This document shows, one piece after another, positions 1 through 7,080 of a DNA stretch of 40,069 nucleotides. A model generated the notes under the pieces. The model saw only the letters and a list, made by a program, of their open reading frames with translations, ran no database searches and was not told the origin of the DNA. Each line of letters opens with the position of its first letter. Within the stretch, counting starts at the first letter, position 1. A program made the translations under genes and the position numbers. Origin of the DNA: Mogibacterium sp. (lineage in GTDB: Bacteria; Bacillota; Clostridia; Peptostreptococcales; Anaerovoracaceae); the NCBI GenBank assembly GCA_017510725.1, contig JAFWMD010000052.1:1-40069 (forward strand), written 5' to 3'.

Positions 1-1026
1 CGTTTGTGCTATAATGGCATCATAAGCTTGAGAACGGAAAAGCAGCCGCTCACAAAGCTTAAGAACATTAAGACCAACGACATTCAGAAGAAGACCGAAA
101 AACTTTTCTTCTTTACTGATCCTTGGATGCCAATGGATCTCGTCATCCGTCTCCCAGCAGTCGAACTTTGTGCGCGACAGAGTCCAGAACTTCGAGAAGT
201 TGAACTCGTAATCCTTCCCCTCGTAGTAGAACTCGCCGAGAAGCTTTCTGTTGAGTGCCAGGAAGAATACCTTCGGCCTTCCGCCTCCGATGTTGAACAC
301 GCTGTTCTCAAGCTTCTTTCCAGTGATCATGCTCTTTAGGTTATTTGATGAAAGCCATACCCAAGGACTCGTGAAGTCTCCGCCCCAGTTCTTGTCGGAG
401 TATCCGTTGCAGGTCTCTTCTTTCAGAAGATATTTAACACCGTTAAGTATTATCTCACCCTTGAATGCGGACTTCATGCCCTCTGCGTGCCAGAACATCT
501 CGAATGCGTTTATCTTTCTGAAGAACTTGCTTGCACCATAACCTACATGGAATGCGATCTCCTTGCGGATGTCGAATTTCCAGCTGATCTCTCCTGCATC
601 TGACATCCACTCAGGATGAGCTGCCGCCTCTTCTGGCGTAACTTTGATATGACCTTCCGTATGCACTTCGCTGCACTTGCAGTCATCAGCCACTATGCTG
701 TAAGGAGCGTCGGCATGGATCTGAACGTCCTTAAGAGAGAAGAACCTGTGGAGCTGTCCCTTAGGATCGCCCCAGAAACCGGCATTGACCATGAGGTACG
801 ACGGAAGAATGCCGGCTTTCTGCTTTTCAGGATCGTTCCATACGATAACAGGCTCGTCCTCAGCCCACGCCGGGTTGCACGTGAAGAATTCGATGTAGAA
901 CGGCTTCTGCTCACCTGTCTCGGCGTTCTCTGCTGTCATTGAATGCCACCACCAGTCATAGCCCTTCTTAGCGAGCGGACCCCTGAGCATCCACTGGTCT
1001 CTTGTAATATCATGAATGTTAGCCAT
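1..1026 (-). CDS. Tocopherol-cyclase-like (AttH/CrtC-type lipocalin fold) protein, 3' end outside window
   Basis: The frame is open from an ATG at 1026 (AAAGGAG just upstream) to the left edge, so about 342 residues are visible and the C-terminus is missing. The N-terminal GYDWWWHS segment, the repeated Trp/Gly beta-strand pattern and the GYSDKNWGGDFTSPWVWLSS segment (about residues 207-226) resemble the tocopherol cyclase-like family. These are lipocalin-like barrels that bind hydrophobic ligands, and CrtC carotenoid hydratase is a distant relative. No signal peptide or membrane span is visible. It starts 13 bases after the stop of the reductase/dehydrogenase fusion gene, so it is probably the second gene of that operon and may act on or carry the same hydrophobic substrate. 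That role is inferred. The last 40 or so visible residues are less family-like to my eye. The family call is fairly sure; the reaction is unknown. Confidence 0.7.
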   Translation of the reverse strand, partial: MANIHDITRDQWMLRGPLAKKGYDWWWHSMTAENAETGEQKPFYIEFFTCNPAWAEDEPVIVWNDPEKQKAGILPSYLMVNAGFWGDPKGQLHRFFSLKDVQIHADAPYSIVADDCKCSEVHTEGHIKVTPEEAAAHPEWMSDAGEISWKFDIRKEIAFHVGYGASKFFRKINAFEMFWHAEGMKSAFKGEIILNGVKYLLKEETCNGYSDKNWGGDFTSPWVWLSSNNLKSMITGKKLENSVFNIGGGRPKVFFLALNRKLLGEFYYEGKDYEFNFSKFWTLSRTKFDCWETDDEIHWHPRISKEEKFFGLLLNVVGLNVLKLCERLLFRSQAYDAIIAQT

Positions 1027-1039
1027 GTCGGTCTCCTTT

Positions 1040-4000
1040 CTATAGTTTGTCTGCGATCTTATTCTCGAGTTCAGCTTTCTTTTTGAGGAAACGTTTCAGT
1101 CTGTTTTTCTCAATACCCCAGTAGACAGTTTTTACCTGCGGAACCACCGACATCAGCAGCTTGGACGGTTTCCAGATGCGGCACGGATAGACATGCTTTT
1201 TCGCCTTCTCGATCTCGTCAATCATGCGGTCGGCAACGAGTTCCGCTTTCTGTACAGGGAACGGACGTCCTACATCTATGCCGTTACCGCCAACATTGAA
1301 GAAGTTTGTAGCCGTCGATACCGGATAGACTGCGGTCACCCTGATATTCTTCGGAGCTTCAAGCCTGATTTCTTCCTGGAATCCCTTCATGGCGAACTTT
1401 GTTGCGGTATAAAGAGCATATCCCGGGATCGCCATTTCTCCCATGGCAGAAATCGTAAATGCGAGGTGTCCTTCCCTTCCGTTCAGGTGTTCCAGATACT
1501 TTGTGTATGTGTATATCGGTGATATCGTGTTGAGATTGAAGATGTGCTGTATGCGGTCCCAGTCAACATAGTCGAATTTCTCATAATAAGGAGCACCGGC
1601 GTTTGCGATCACGATGTCTATCTTATCGAAAATGGACTCTGCCTTCTCGAAGACCTTATCAACACCTTCCTGTGTGCTGACATCGCTGTTGAACAGCGTA
1701 ACGTTGCTTCCATAACCCTTCAGTTTCTCTATGGTTCTGCTTGTCGCGAGCACCTTATTGTTTTTCGAAGGATCTGCCAGTCTGTCGAGCACCTCCCTGC
1801 CTATTCCGCTCGAAGCACCGGTGATCAGGATGCTCTTATCCCTGATCTCATCAAGCTTTCTTTTGTATACCAGTTCTGTTACCTTGCTTATGCCACCCAT
1901 TGCCGCAGCCTCCTTAACTCTTATATTTCCGGTTTTTTCAGCTTTGACTCCGGTCCCTTCTTTCCCCTTTCCTATATTCATTACAGTATCATAGGCGCTG
2001 TGGCAGGCATGAGCGATGGTGCCGCTCTTTTCTGCATCACCTACGCAGTAAACATTGCTTACACCAAGTTCTTTCAGTTTATCTGACAGCGTAGTCTGAG
2101 GTCTGACGCCCATGGCCAGCACCACATAATCCGCGTACAGCTTCTGCTGTTTCCCACTCTCCCTGTCCTCAACGATCACTCCGCCGTCTTCGATGGAGCA
2201 GAGTTTTGTCTTTGTCATGAAAACAGTGCCGTATGGACTTATCCTCTCCATCTCATCATCGATCAGCTGGAACCATGCTCCCGGAGCGATGTCATCAGCC
2301 ATCTCGACCACAGTAACCCTGTTGCCATGTTCATTGAGGAACTCTGTAGTTTCAAGTCCGGTCATACCGGAACCTATTACCACGACTTTGCTGTTCTTTA
2401 TGGAAGCATTCCCGAGCAGCAGATCCGGTGCCGCCATGACATTTTCCCTGTCAGTTCCCGGAATGGAGCGCGGTCTCAGAGGAGTTCCTCCGGTAGCGCA
2501 GATGACTGCGTACGGTTTTTTTGCCTTGATTTGCTCTGCTGTGAGCTCCCGGCCAAGGAATACCTTTACGCCTTCTTTTTTTGCAGCAGTCATAAGGTCT
2601 TCAATGGCCCAGTACAGCCTCTCCTTGTGGCTGCCGGATGATGCTGCTATGACCTGTCCTCCGGCTTTATCAGCCTTCTCGTACAGTTCGACGTCAAATC
2701 CCCTCATGGCCATGGTTTTCGCAGCCGTGAGGCCGGCAGGACCCGCTCCGATGACTATCACTTTGCGTCCCTGCCCGTCTTTTGGCATGTTATAGTAAAA
2801 TCTCTCGTTGGCGATGCTCATGTTGAGTGCGCATTCGCCCGGCTTGCCCTCACCCGCATTAGTCATAAACGATCTGATACAGTTGAGACAGCCTATACAT
2901 CTCTGTATGTCTTCAGGATGTCCGGACTGAGCCTTCTCAGGCCAGTGCGGATCGCAGATGAACGCTCTGGCAGATGCCACAAAGTCCTGATACCCTTCCT
3001 CGAGCTGCTTCTCAGCCTGCTCCGGAGTCCTGATGACATTGGCAGCGACAACAGGTATACTTACAGTCTCCTTTATTGCCTTCGCCAGATGCTTGCGCCA
3101 GCCCGGCTCATAAGTCGTAGGCTCGAGCCAGCAATTGTAAGTGTCATAATTTGCGCTGGATACGTTGATGGCGTCAACACCGAGCTCTTCAAGCCTTCTG
3201 GCGATCTTCTTTCCGGTTTCCAGTCCATAGCCTTCGCCCGGTTTGCCTATCCTTTCCATCATCTCATCAACAGTGAGACGCACCATAAGCGGATAGTCTT
3301 TTCCGCAGCGCTCCTTGATCCCTTTGACTATTTCCTCAAGGAATCTCATTCGGTTCTCCAAGCTGCCGCCGTATTCGTCCTTCCTGTGGTTGGTATAAGG
3401 TGACAGAAACTGCTGGATCAGATATCCGTGAGCTCCGTGGAGTTCAACGATGTCGACTCCCGCCTTTTTACACCTCTCCGCAGCATCGATGAAATCCTGC
3501 TGCAGCTTATGGATCTCCCTTTTGCTCATGGCATGCATGCGTGCTGCTCCATGCGGAGCCAGAGGCTCATCAGAAGGTGCCTGCACAGAGAAGCAGATCC
3601 CTTTCTCTTCCATGTTAAGCAGCACCGGCGTGCACTTATACATCAGGTCCATGAACTTCGGCACACGCTCAGCTACGGGTATCACTGCAGGAAGCGAGTT
3701 GATTGAACTCGCAAGGCCCTGCCTGCCCGCATGATGAAGCTGGATCGCCAGCTTTGCTCCATGGCTGTGAAGCTTTCTTACCATCTCACGCATGGGCTCT
3801 ATGTGGTAATCATGGCTCATGGCGAGCTGCGTATATGTAGCCGCTCCCGCCATGTCGTTGACTCTGCAGATACCCGGAATGATAAGGCCAACTCCCCCCT
3901 TTGCCCTTTCTTCGTAGTAATCCGAGAGTCTCGGTGTAACCTTGCCGCTCGGTTCGCCTAAGCTGAACTCTGCAGCTGTCATTACTATCCTGTTTTTTAT

Positions 4001-4045
4001 CTCCACTGTCCCAATATTCATAGGTGAAAACAGCATGTCGTACAT
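1040..4045 (-). CDS. Fusion of OYE-type NADH:flavin enoate reductase with a C-terminal short-chain dehydrogenase
   Basis: This is a 1001-residue, three-part protein. Residues 1-370 form an old-yellow-enzyme FMN barrel with the HGAHGY active-site segment (H203, H206, Y208) and the DEYGGSLENR signature. Cysteines C383, C386, C389 and C405 should bind an Fe-S cluster. Residues 428-690 carry the FAD motif IGAGPAGL and a second NAD(P)H motif IGSGMTGLE, as in 2,4-dienoyl-CoA reductase and the BaiH/BaiCD bile-acid enzymes. Residues 735-1001 add a complete short-chain dehydrogenase: GASSGIG at 743-749, NAG at 815-817, S866 and the Y879-K883 pair. The first part should reduce or form an activated C=C bond, and the fused part should interconvert alcohol and ketone. 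The usual reductase ends near 660-690 residues, so the dehydrogenase is an addition. GGGAGG lies 8 bases before the ATG. The substrate is unknown; an enone such as a steroid, bile acid or flavonoid is possible. Confidence 0.85.
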   Translation of the reverse strand: MYDMLFSPMNIGTVEIKNRIVMTAAEFSLGEPSGKVTPRLSDYYEERAKGGVGLIIPGICRVNDMAGAATYTQLAMSHDYHIEPMREMVRKLHSHGAKLAIQLHHAGRQGLASSINSLPAVIPVAERVPKFMDLMYKCTPVLLNMEEKGICFSVQAPSDEPLAPHGAARMHAMSKREIHKLQQDFIDAAERCKKAGVDIVELHGAHGYLIQQFLSPYTNHRKDEYGGSLENRMRFLEEIVKGIKERCGKDYPLMVRLTVDEMMERIGKPGEGYGLETGKKIARRLEELGVDAINVSSANYDTYNCWLEPTTYEPGWRKHLAKAIKETVSIPVVAANVIRTPEQAEKQLEEGYQDFVASARAFICDPHWPEKAQSGHPEDIQRCIGCLNCIRSFMTNAGEGKPGECALNMSIANERFYYNMPKDGQGRKVIVIGAGPAGLTAAKTMAMRGFDVELYEKADKAGGQVIAASSGSHKERLYWAIEDLMTAAKKEGVKVFLGRELTAEQIKAKKPYAVICATGGTPLRPRSIPGTDRENVMAAPDLLLGNASIKNSKVVVIGSGMTGLETTEFLNEHGNRVTVVEMADDIAPGAWFQLIDDEMERISPYGTVFMTKTKLCSIEDGGVIVEDRESGKQQKLYADYVVLAMGVRPQTTLSDKLKELGVSNVYCVGDAEKSGTIAHACHSAYDTVMNIGKGKEGTGVKAEKTGNIRVKEAAAMGGISKVTELVYKRKLDEIRDKSILITGASSGIGREVLDRLADPSKNNKVLATSRTIEKLKGYGSNVTLFNSDVSTQEGVDKVFEKAESIFDKIDIVIANAGAPYYEKFDYVDWDRIQHIFNLNTISPIYTYTKYLEHLNGREGHLAFTISAMGEMAIPGYALYTATKFAMKGFQEEIRLEAPKNIRVTAVYPVSTATNFFNVGGNGIDVGRPFPVQKAELVADRMIDEIEKAKKHVYPCRIWKPSKLLMSVVPQVKTVYWGIEKNRLKRFLKKKAELENKIADKL

Positions 4046-4086
4046 AGGTTTTTCCTCCCGATGAATATAGTTAAATTGTCACTTTC

Positions 4087-4092
4087 ATTATA
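4087..4092 (-). promoter_or_regulatory. Probable -10 element of the reductase-dehydrogenase operon
   Basis: The minus strand reads a perfect TATAAT about 40 bases before the ATG at 4045, in an AT-rich stretch just downstream of the preceding operon's terminator. No good -35 box lies at 16-18 bases; TTGTCA occurs at a spacing of 20. The call rests on position and the perfect -10. Confidence 0.45.
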
Positions 4093-4117
4093 CAACAATC
4101 GCAGTATACAGTTGACA

Positions 4118-4155
4118 AATAAAAAACCGGAGCGGAATTTCAGTTTTCGCTCCGG
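4118..4155 (-). terminator. Rho-independent terminator of the ECF/DUF62/dehydratase-like operon
   Basis: An 8-bp GC-rich stem (CCGGAGCG at 4127-4134 with CGCTCCGG at 4148-4155) is followed on the minus strand by TTTTTTATTT. It sits 17 bases after the stop of the 51-residue gene and closes the operon that starts near 12022. Confidence 0.85.
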
Positions 4156-4172
4156 AGTCAGTGTTTTCAGTA

Positions 4173-4328
4173 TTACAATCTGTTGTCACGCGGCATTGAA
4201 TCGTAGTGCTTCATCATTGGTTTTTCTATCAGCTTTACCGCTTTGGTATCAAGGTTGAACCAGTAGATGATCACAGTCAGGATAAAAAATCCCGATAACG
4301 CGCAGATAATGTTTCGTATAGCTTTCAT
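4173..4328 (-). CDS. Small single-span membrane protein, 51 residues, unknown function
   Basis: An ATG at 4328 preceded by GGGAGGACAGG opens a 51-codon frame ending at a TAA at 4173. The product has a short basic start (MKAIRN), one hydrophobic span at about residues 6-24, and a polar, charged tail rich in Lys/Met/Asp. The span near the N-terminus followed by a soluble tail suggests a membrane-anchored peptide; orientation is not clear. It begins 12 bases after the stop of the dehydratase-like subunit and ends just before the operon terminator, so it is the last gene of that unit. The strong ribosome binding site, tight spacing and coherent topology make it likely to be a real gene. I do not recognise its family. 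It could anchor or stabilise the Fe-S subunits or the transporter. Confidence 0.7.
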   Translation of the reverse strand: MKAIRNIICALSGFFILTVIIYWFNLDTKAVKLIEKPMMKHYDSMPRDNRL

Positions 4329-4340
4329 GTCCTGTCCTCC

Positions 4341-5183
4341 CTACCAGCTTTCGTCATCATCGAAATCAACAAGTGATGCATCCAGCGGCTCCTCGTTCAT
4401 TACACTCTGCATAAAAATGTTCACATCATTCCGCATCTCACGCCGTGTAATGGAGGTCGGGTCCATAAGGTCCTGCCTTACACGCACCATCGGAATTCCG
4501 CGTTTGAGAGCACCTTCTTCGAAGAGTCCGTTTATGGCTCCGACACCCTTGCAGGATATCTGGTCAAACATGATTATCATGTCGGCGTTGTACTCTTCGT
4601 ACTTCTCCCAGAGGCTGTCAAGCATTACCTCATTTCCGCCCTTTGTATGGGCGCGCATGGTAGATGTCTGATAATGATCTGCCAGCCCGCGAAGCATGCT
4701 CTCATGACTGCCTGTGTCTATAAGATCCGTACCGTGGATGTCTATCATTTCGCAGACTGACTCTATACCCCAGCAGTTAAGGAGCCAGTTGTTAAAGTTG
4801 GCGTAATTATTGCAAGGCGTATTCCAGAGTACTGCGCGGTGGCGTATGGTCTTCGGGCATTTGCCGGCAGCTACCTGCCTGCGCAGTATCCTGTTGACCT
4901 TAATGTCGTTCTTTAGTGCAAGCGCTTCGCCCGCGACTGCCTGATGCTCAAATATGCGGTAGAGCCAGGCGGATGATCCGGTATGAGGCGGTATATCTGT
5001 CCGGTTCATGTCCCATTTCTCAAACTTGCATTCGTTCTGCCTGTTCCAGATCTCGCATCCCTCTTTGAATGCCTCCCAGTCGAACCTGCAGCCTGTGTGT
5101 TCCTCAAGGAATTCAATCGCAGATTTGATTTCTTCGACAGCATAATCCTGCACCTCTTCCTTCTTTCCAGCGGAGCGGCACAT
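4341..5183 (-). CDS. 2-hydroxyacyl-CoA dehydratase/benzoyl-CoA reductase family subunit, C-terminal part after a frameshift
   Basis: This frame holds the C-terminal 272 or so residues of a 2-hydroxyacyl-CoA dehydratase-type (HgdB/BcrB-like) subunit. The segment from EEVQDYAVEEIKSAIEFLEE onward is typical of the middle of these proteins. Later come a Cys in the DQISCKGVG segment and the RGIPMVRVRQDLMDP segment near the C-terminus. The frame's nominal ATG at 5183 is internal and in the wrong context: its first 8 residues are out-of-frame sequence of the upstream half. Removing one G from the GG at 5159-5160 joins it smoothly to the frame at 5160-5886, giving a 514-residue protein. Whether this is decay, a sequencing error or programmed shifting cannot be decided here. 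The 51-residue gene follows after 12 bases. Confidence 0.75.
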   Translation of the reverse strand: MCRSAGKKEEVQDYAVEEIKSAIEFLEEHTGCRFDWEAFKEGCEIWNRQNECKFEKWDMNRTDIPPHTGSSAWLYRIFEHQAVAGEALALKNDIKVNRILRRQVAAGKCPKTIRHRAVLWNTPCNNYANFNNWLLNCWGIESVCEMIDIHGTDLIDTGSHESMLRGLADHYQTSTMRAHTKGGNEVMLDSLWEKYEEYNADMIIMFDQISCKGVGAINGLFEEGALKRGIPMVRVRQDLMDPTSITRREMRNDVNIFMQSVMNEEPLDASLVDFDDDESW

Positions 5184-5886
5184 TCAGCACCTGCGACGGG
5201 AGTCCTATGCGGCGCTCCTGCAGCATGGTTGTCATGATGCTTCCGTCACAAGGCATGTTGGATGTAAGCATGCAGCATCCAATCTTAGGGAAGTCATCTT
5301 CGATCGCCAGACCGGCCTCAAATGATGGTAACGGGCATACATCAGCCGGCAGCCCGTAAAGCTCGGACTGCTCGATGTAATGCACCGGGCTGTGCTGATT
5401 GATGAGAGAAGGCAGGTACATCGGGTATTCCTGAAAGAGTATCATCTTGCAGTCAGGGAAACCCTTGCCCAGAAGATTCGGGAGTAGTTCGTCAACGCAG
5501 ATGATCTTCCTGTTTAGCTCCTCAGCCTTTTTACTGTCCGGATGCAGGTGCATGTCGGCATTAAAGATGGTAGTGAGAGTTTTTGTGACATCACTGGCCA
5601 GATAGTTAAGATTATTTCTGGCACCCCTCAGGCCGGCGCCTCTCTGCCCTTCGCACAGTCTGTCGAAGAACGACGGCACTGTAAGATACGAGAACATCCA
5701 TCTGTACCTGAACAATGCCTTTACATTCTGAACCGGATGAGCAGCTGCCCATTTTATAAGTATACCCCAGAGGCGGCACCACTGCAGGTAGTCGTATGCA
5801 GTGTCACGTCCTCCGCGCCACTCTCTGTGTTTCTGTATTGCGTTCTTATCTTTCAGATTGTCAGCTGCGCCTTTTTTCTTTTTCAT
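5113..5886 (-). CDS. 2-hydroxyacyl-CoA dehydratase/benzoyl-CoA reductase family subunit, N-terminal part before a frameshift
   Basis: This is the N-terminal half of the same broken gene. About 241 residues read well, up to NVPLRWKE; the last 15 or so before the TGA at 5113 are out-of-frame. It starts with a Lys-rich MKKKKG at 5886, overlapping the stop of the partner subunit by 4 bases (ATGA), which indicates translational coupling. The KIGCCMLTSNMPCDGS segment (C204, C205, C213) resembles the first Fe-S cysteine region of HgdB/BcrB/BcrC proteins. Members of this superfamily bind a [4Fe-4S] cluster and carry out radical-type dehydration or reduction, usually on CoA thioesters. The joined 514 residues are longer than the roughly 380-440 usual for such subunits. 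The extra length lies partly in the first 130 residues. Confidence 0.75.
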   Translation of the reverse strand: MKKKKGAADNLKDKNAIQKHREWRGGRDTAYDYLQWCRLWGILIKWAAAHPVQNVKALFRYRWMFSYLTVPSFFDRLCEGQRGAGLRGARNNLNYLASDVTKTLTTIFNADMHLHPDSKKAEELNRKIICVDELLPNLLGKGFPDCKMILFQEYPMYLPSLINQHSPVHYIEQSELYGLPADVCPLPSFEAGLAIEDDFPKIGCCMLTSNMPCDGSIMTTMLQERRIGLPSQVLNVPLRWKEGRGAGLCCRRNQICD

Positions 5887-7079
5887 TTTGCACCGCCTCC
5901 TTTCTGAAGTTTCTTGATCTCAAGGCTCTCTACGAATGCCTGCATACGGGTCGCAAGCTGGCCCGAGCCCCTGACCACATATTCACGGTCGATTCCCAGC
6001 GTAGGGATGCCGTACTCTTCCTGCATCACCTGGGTGTTGAGAGTACGCTCGTATCCCCAGAAATCGCAGAACTTGGCCTGCTCTATCACTATTCCGTCCG
6101 CGTTGTATTCACGGACAAGATCGCGTATAGTATCGCGCCGCTGCATTATCTTTTCCTGTGACATGAATCGCGGACACTGGTTTGTCTCCAGATAGAAGCG
6201 GCATACCTGATCCAGCGCCGGCTCGTCTTCTGTAAGCGGGATCTGCTGACGCCCCGGAATGGAGCCAAAGCAGTACCTGTCTGCCGCAACGTAGCAACGG
6301 GCATTCTCCATTATCTCCGAAAAACCGTAATCGTCAAGTTCGCTGCCGACCACTACGACACGAGCCCTCCAGCGGTTCTGCACATCCGCTTCCCTGGATC
6401 GGAGATCTTCGAGAGTCTCCCTAAGATAAGGGAGTATGCGGGATGTAGGGCTCGCATAGCTTATAAGTGACAAAATGTGGAATTCCGTCGGAGTGATCCT
6501 CGGATTATCTTCCTTGCGCATCTCAGATATCTCTTCGAATATGGCACACATCTCGTTATGCTCCTTCACGGCTGCACGGATGGCTTCATCTGAGATATCA
6601 ACTCCATAGTTTTCCGAGAGCGGCTTCAGCAGGTGCTCCCTGATCTGATCAGTATATAGCTTATTCCCGTGCGGACTTATCTTCAGCGGAGCATCTATTA
6701 TGCCCCAGCCAAAGCGCGGGTTGTTTATGAGCTCAAGATCACGTATGTTCTCAATTACCCTGACCATCTGCTGGCAGGTATCCGAGCTGGCATAGAAGTC
6801 GAGATAATTCATGCCGCCTTCAAAAGCTCTTTCAAAAAGAGCCCGCGTATATCCGCAGATGAAGCTCGACATATAGTACTGGCTTATGTCCAGCGATCCG
6901 GTGTTAGGCGCGCGCAGGCGTACTGAAAACGCTTTTCCGCAGTTGAGCAGCACTTCAGGCACATAGTAGCATGTGTATCCGACAGCTACTCCTCCCGCTT
7001 CCTTCTCCTGCAGCACAAGCTCATTTGCTGTCTGCTCCAGAAGGTCTTCATAGTAATGAATGTGCTTAAGATCTTTCAT
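5883..7079 (-). CDS. 2-hydroxyacyl-CoA dehydratase/benzoyl-CoA reductase family subunit (HgdB/BcrC-like)
   Basis: This intact 398-residue protein shows the family pattern: GYTCYYVPEVLL with C37 near the N-terminus, then SSFICGYTR with C75 and SSDTCQQM with C102. Near the C-terminus come EQAKFCDFWGYE with C338 and the closing GIDREYVVRGSGQLATRMQAF. Three such cysteines normally hold a [4Fe-4S] cluster at the subunit interface of a heterodimer, and the next gene encodes the expected partner. Characterised members need an ATP-dependent activator (HgdC/BadF type) for low-potential electron transfer, but none is encoded nearby. The gene starts 1 base after the permease stop and overlaps its partner by 4 bases. 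The substrate is unknown, and a CoA thioester cannot be assumed, since no CoA-transferase or ligase lies in the operon. Confidence 0.85.
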   Translation of the reverse strand: MKDLKHIHYYEDLLEQTANELVLQEKEAGGVAVGYTCYYVPEVLLNCGKAFSVRLRAPNTGSLDISQYYMSSFICGYTRALFERAFEGGMNYLDFYASSDTCQQMVRVIENIRDLELINNPRFGWGIIDAPLKISPHGNKLYTDQIREHLLKPLSENYGVDISDEAIRAAVKEHNEMCAIFEEISEMRKEDNPRITPTEFHILSLISYASPTSRILPYLRETLEDLRSREADVQNRWRARVVVVGSELDDYGFSEIMENARCYVAADRYCFGSIPGRQQIPLTEDEPALDQVCRFYLETNQCPRFMSQEKIMQRRDTIRDLVREYNADGIVIEQAKFCDFWGYERTLNTQVMQEEYGIPTLGIDREYVVRGSGQLATRMQAFVESLEIKKLQKGGGAK

Positions 7080-7080
7080 A

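Noticed and set aside
4-942. Plus-strand open frames at the left edge (4-339, 251-541, 616-942)
   Set aside because: The minus strand has an uninterrupted tocopherol-cyclase-like frame through the whole stretch with a good start signal.
2193-2795. Long plus-strand open frames opposite the reductase fusion (also 1544-2086 and 2918-3403)
   Set aside because: They lie fully opposite a coding region with clear domains, have no ribosome binding site and show no protein-like pattern; they are mirror frames.
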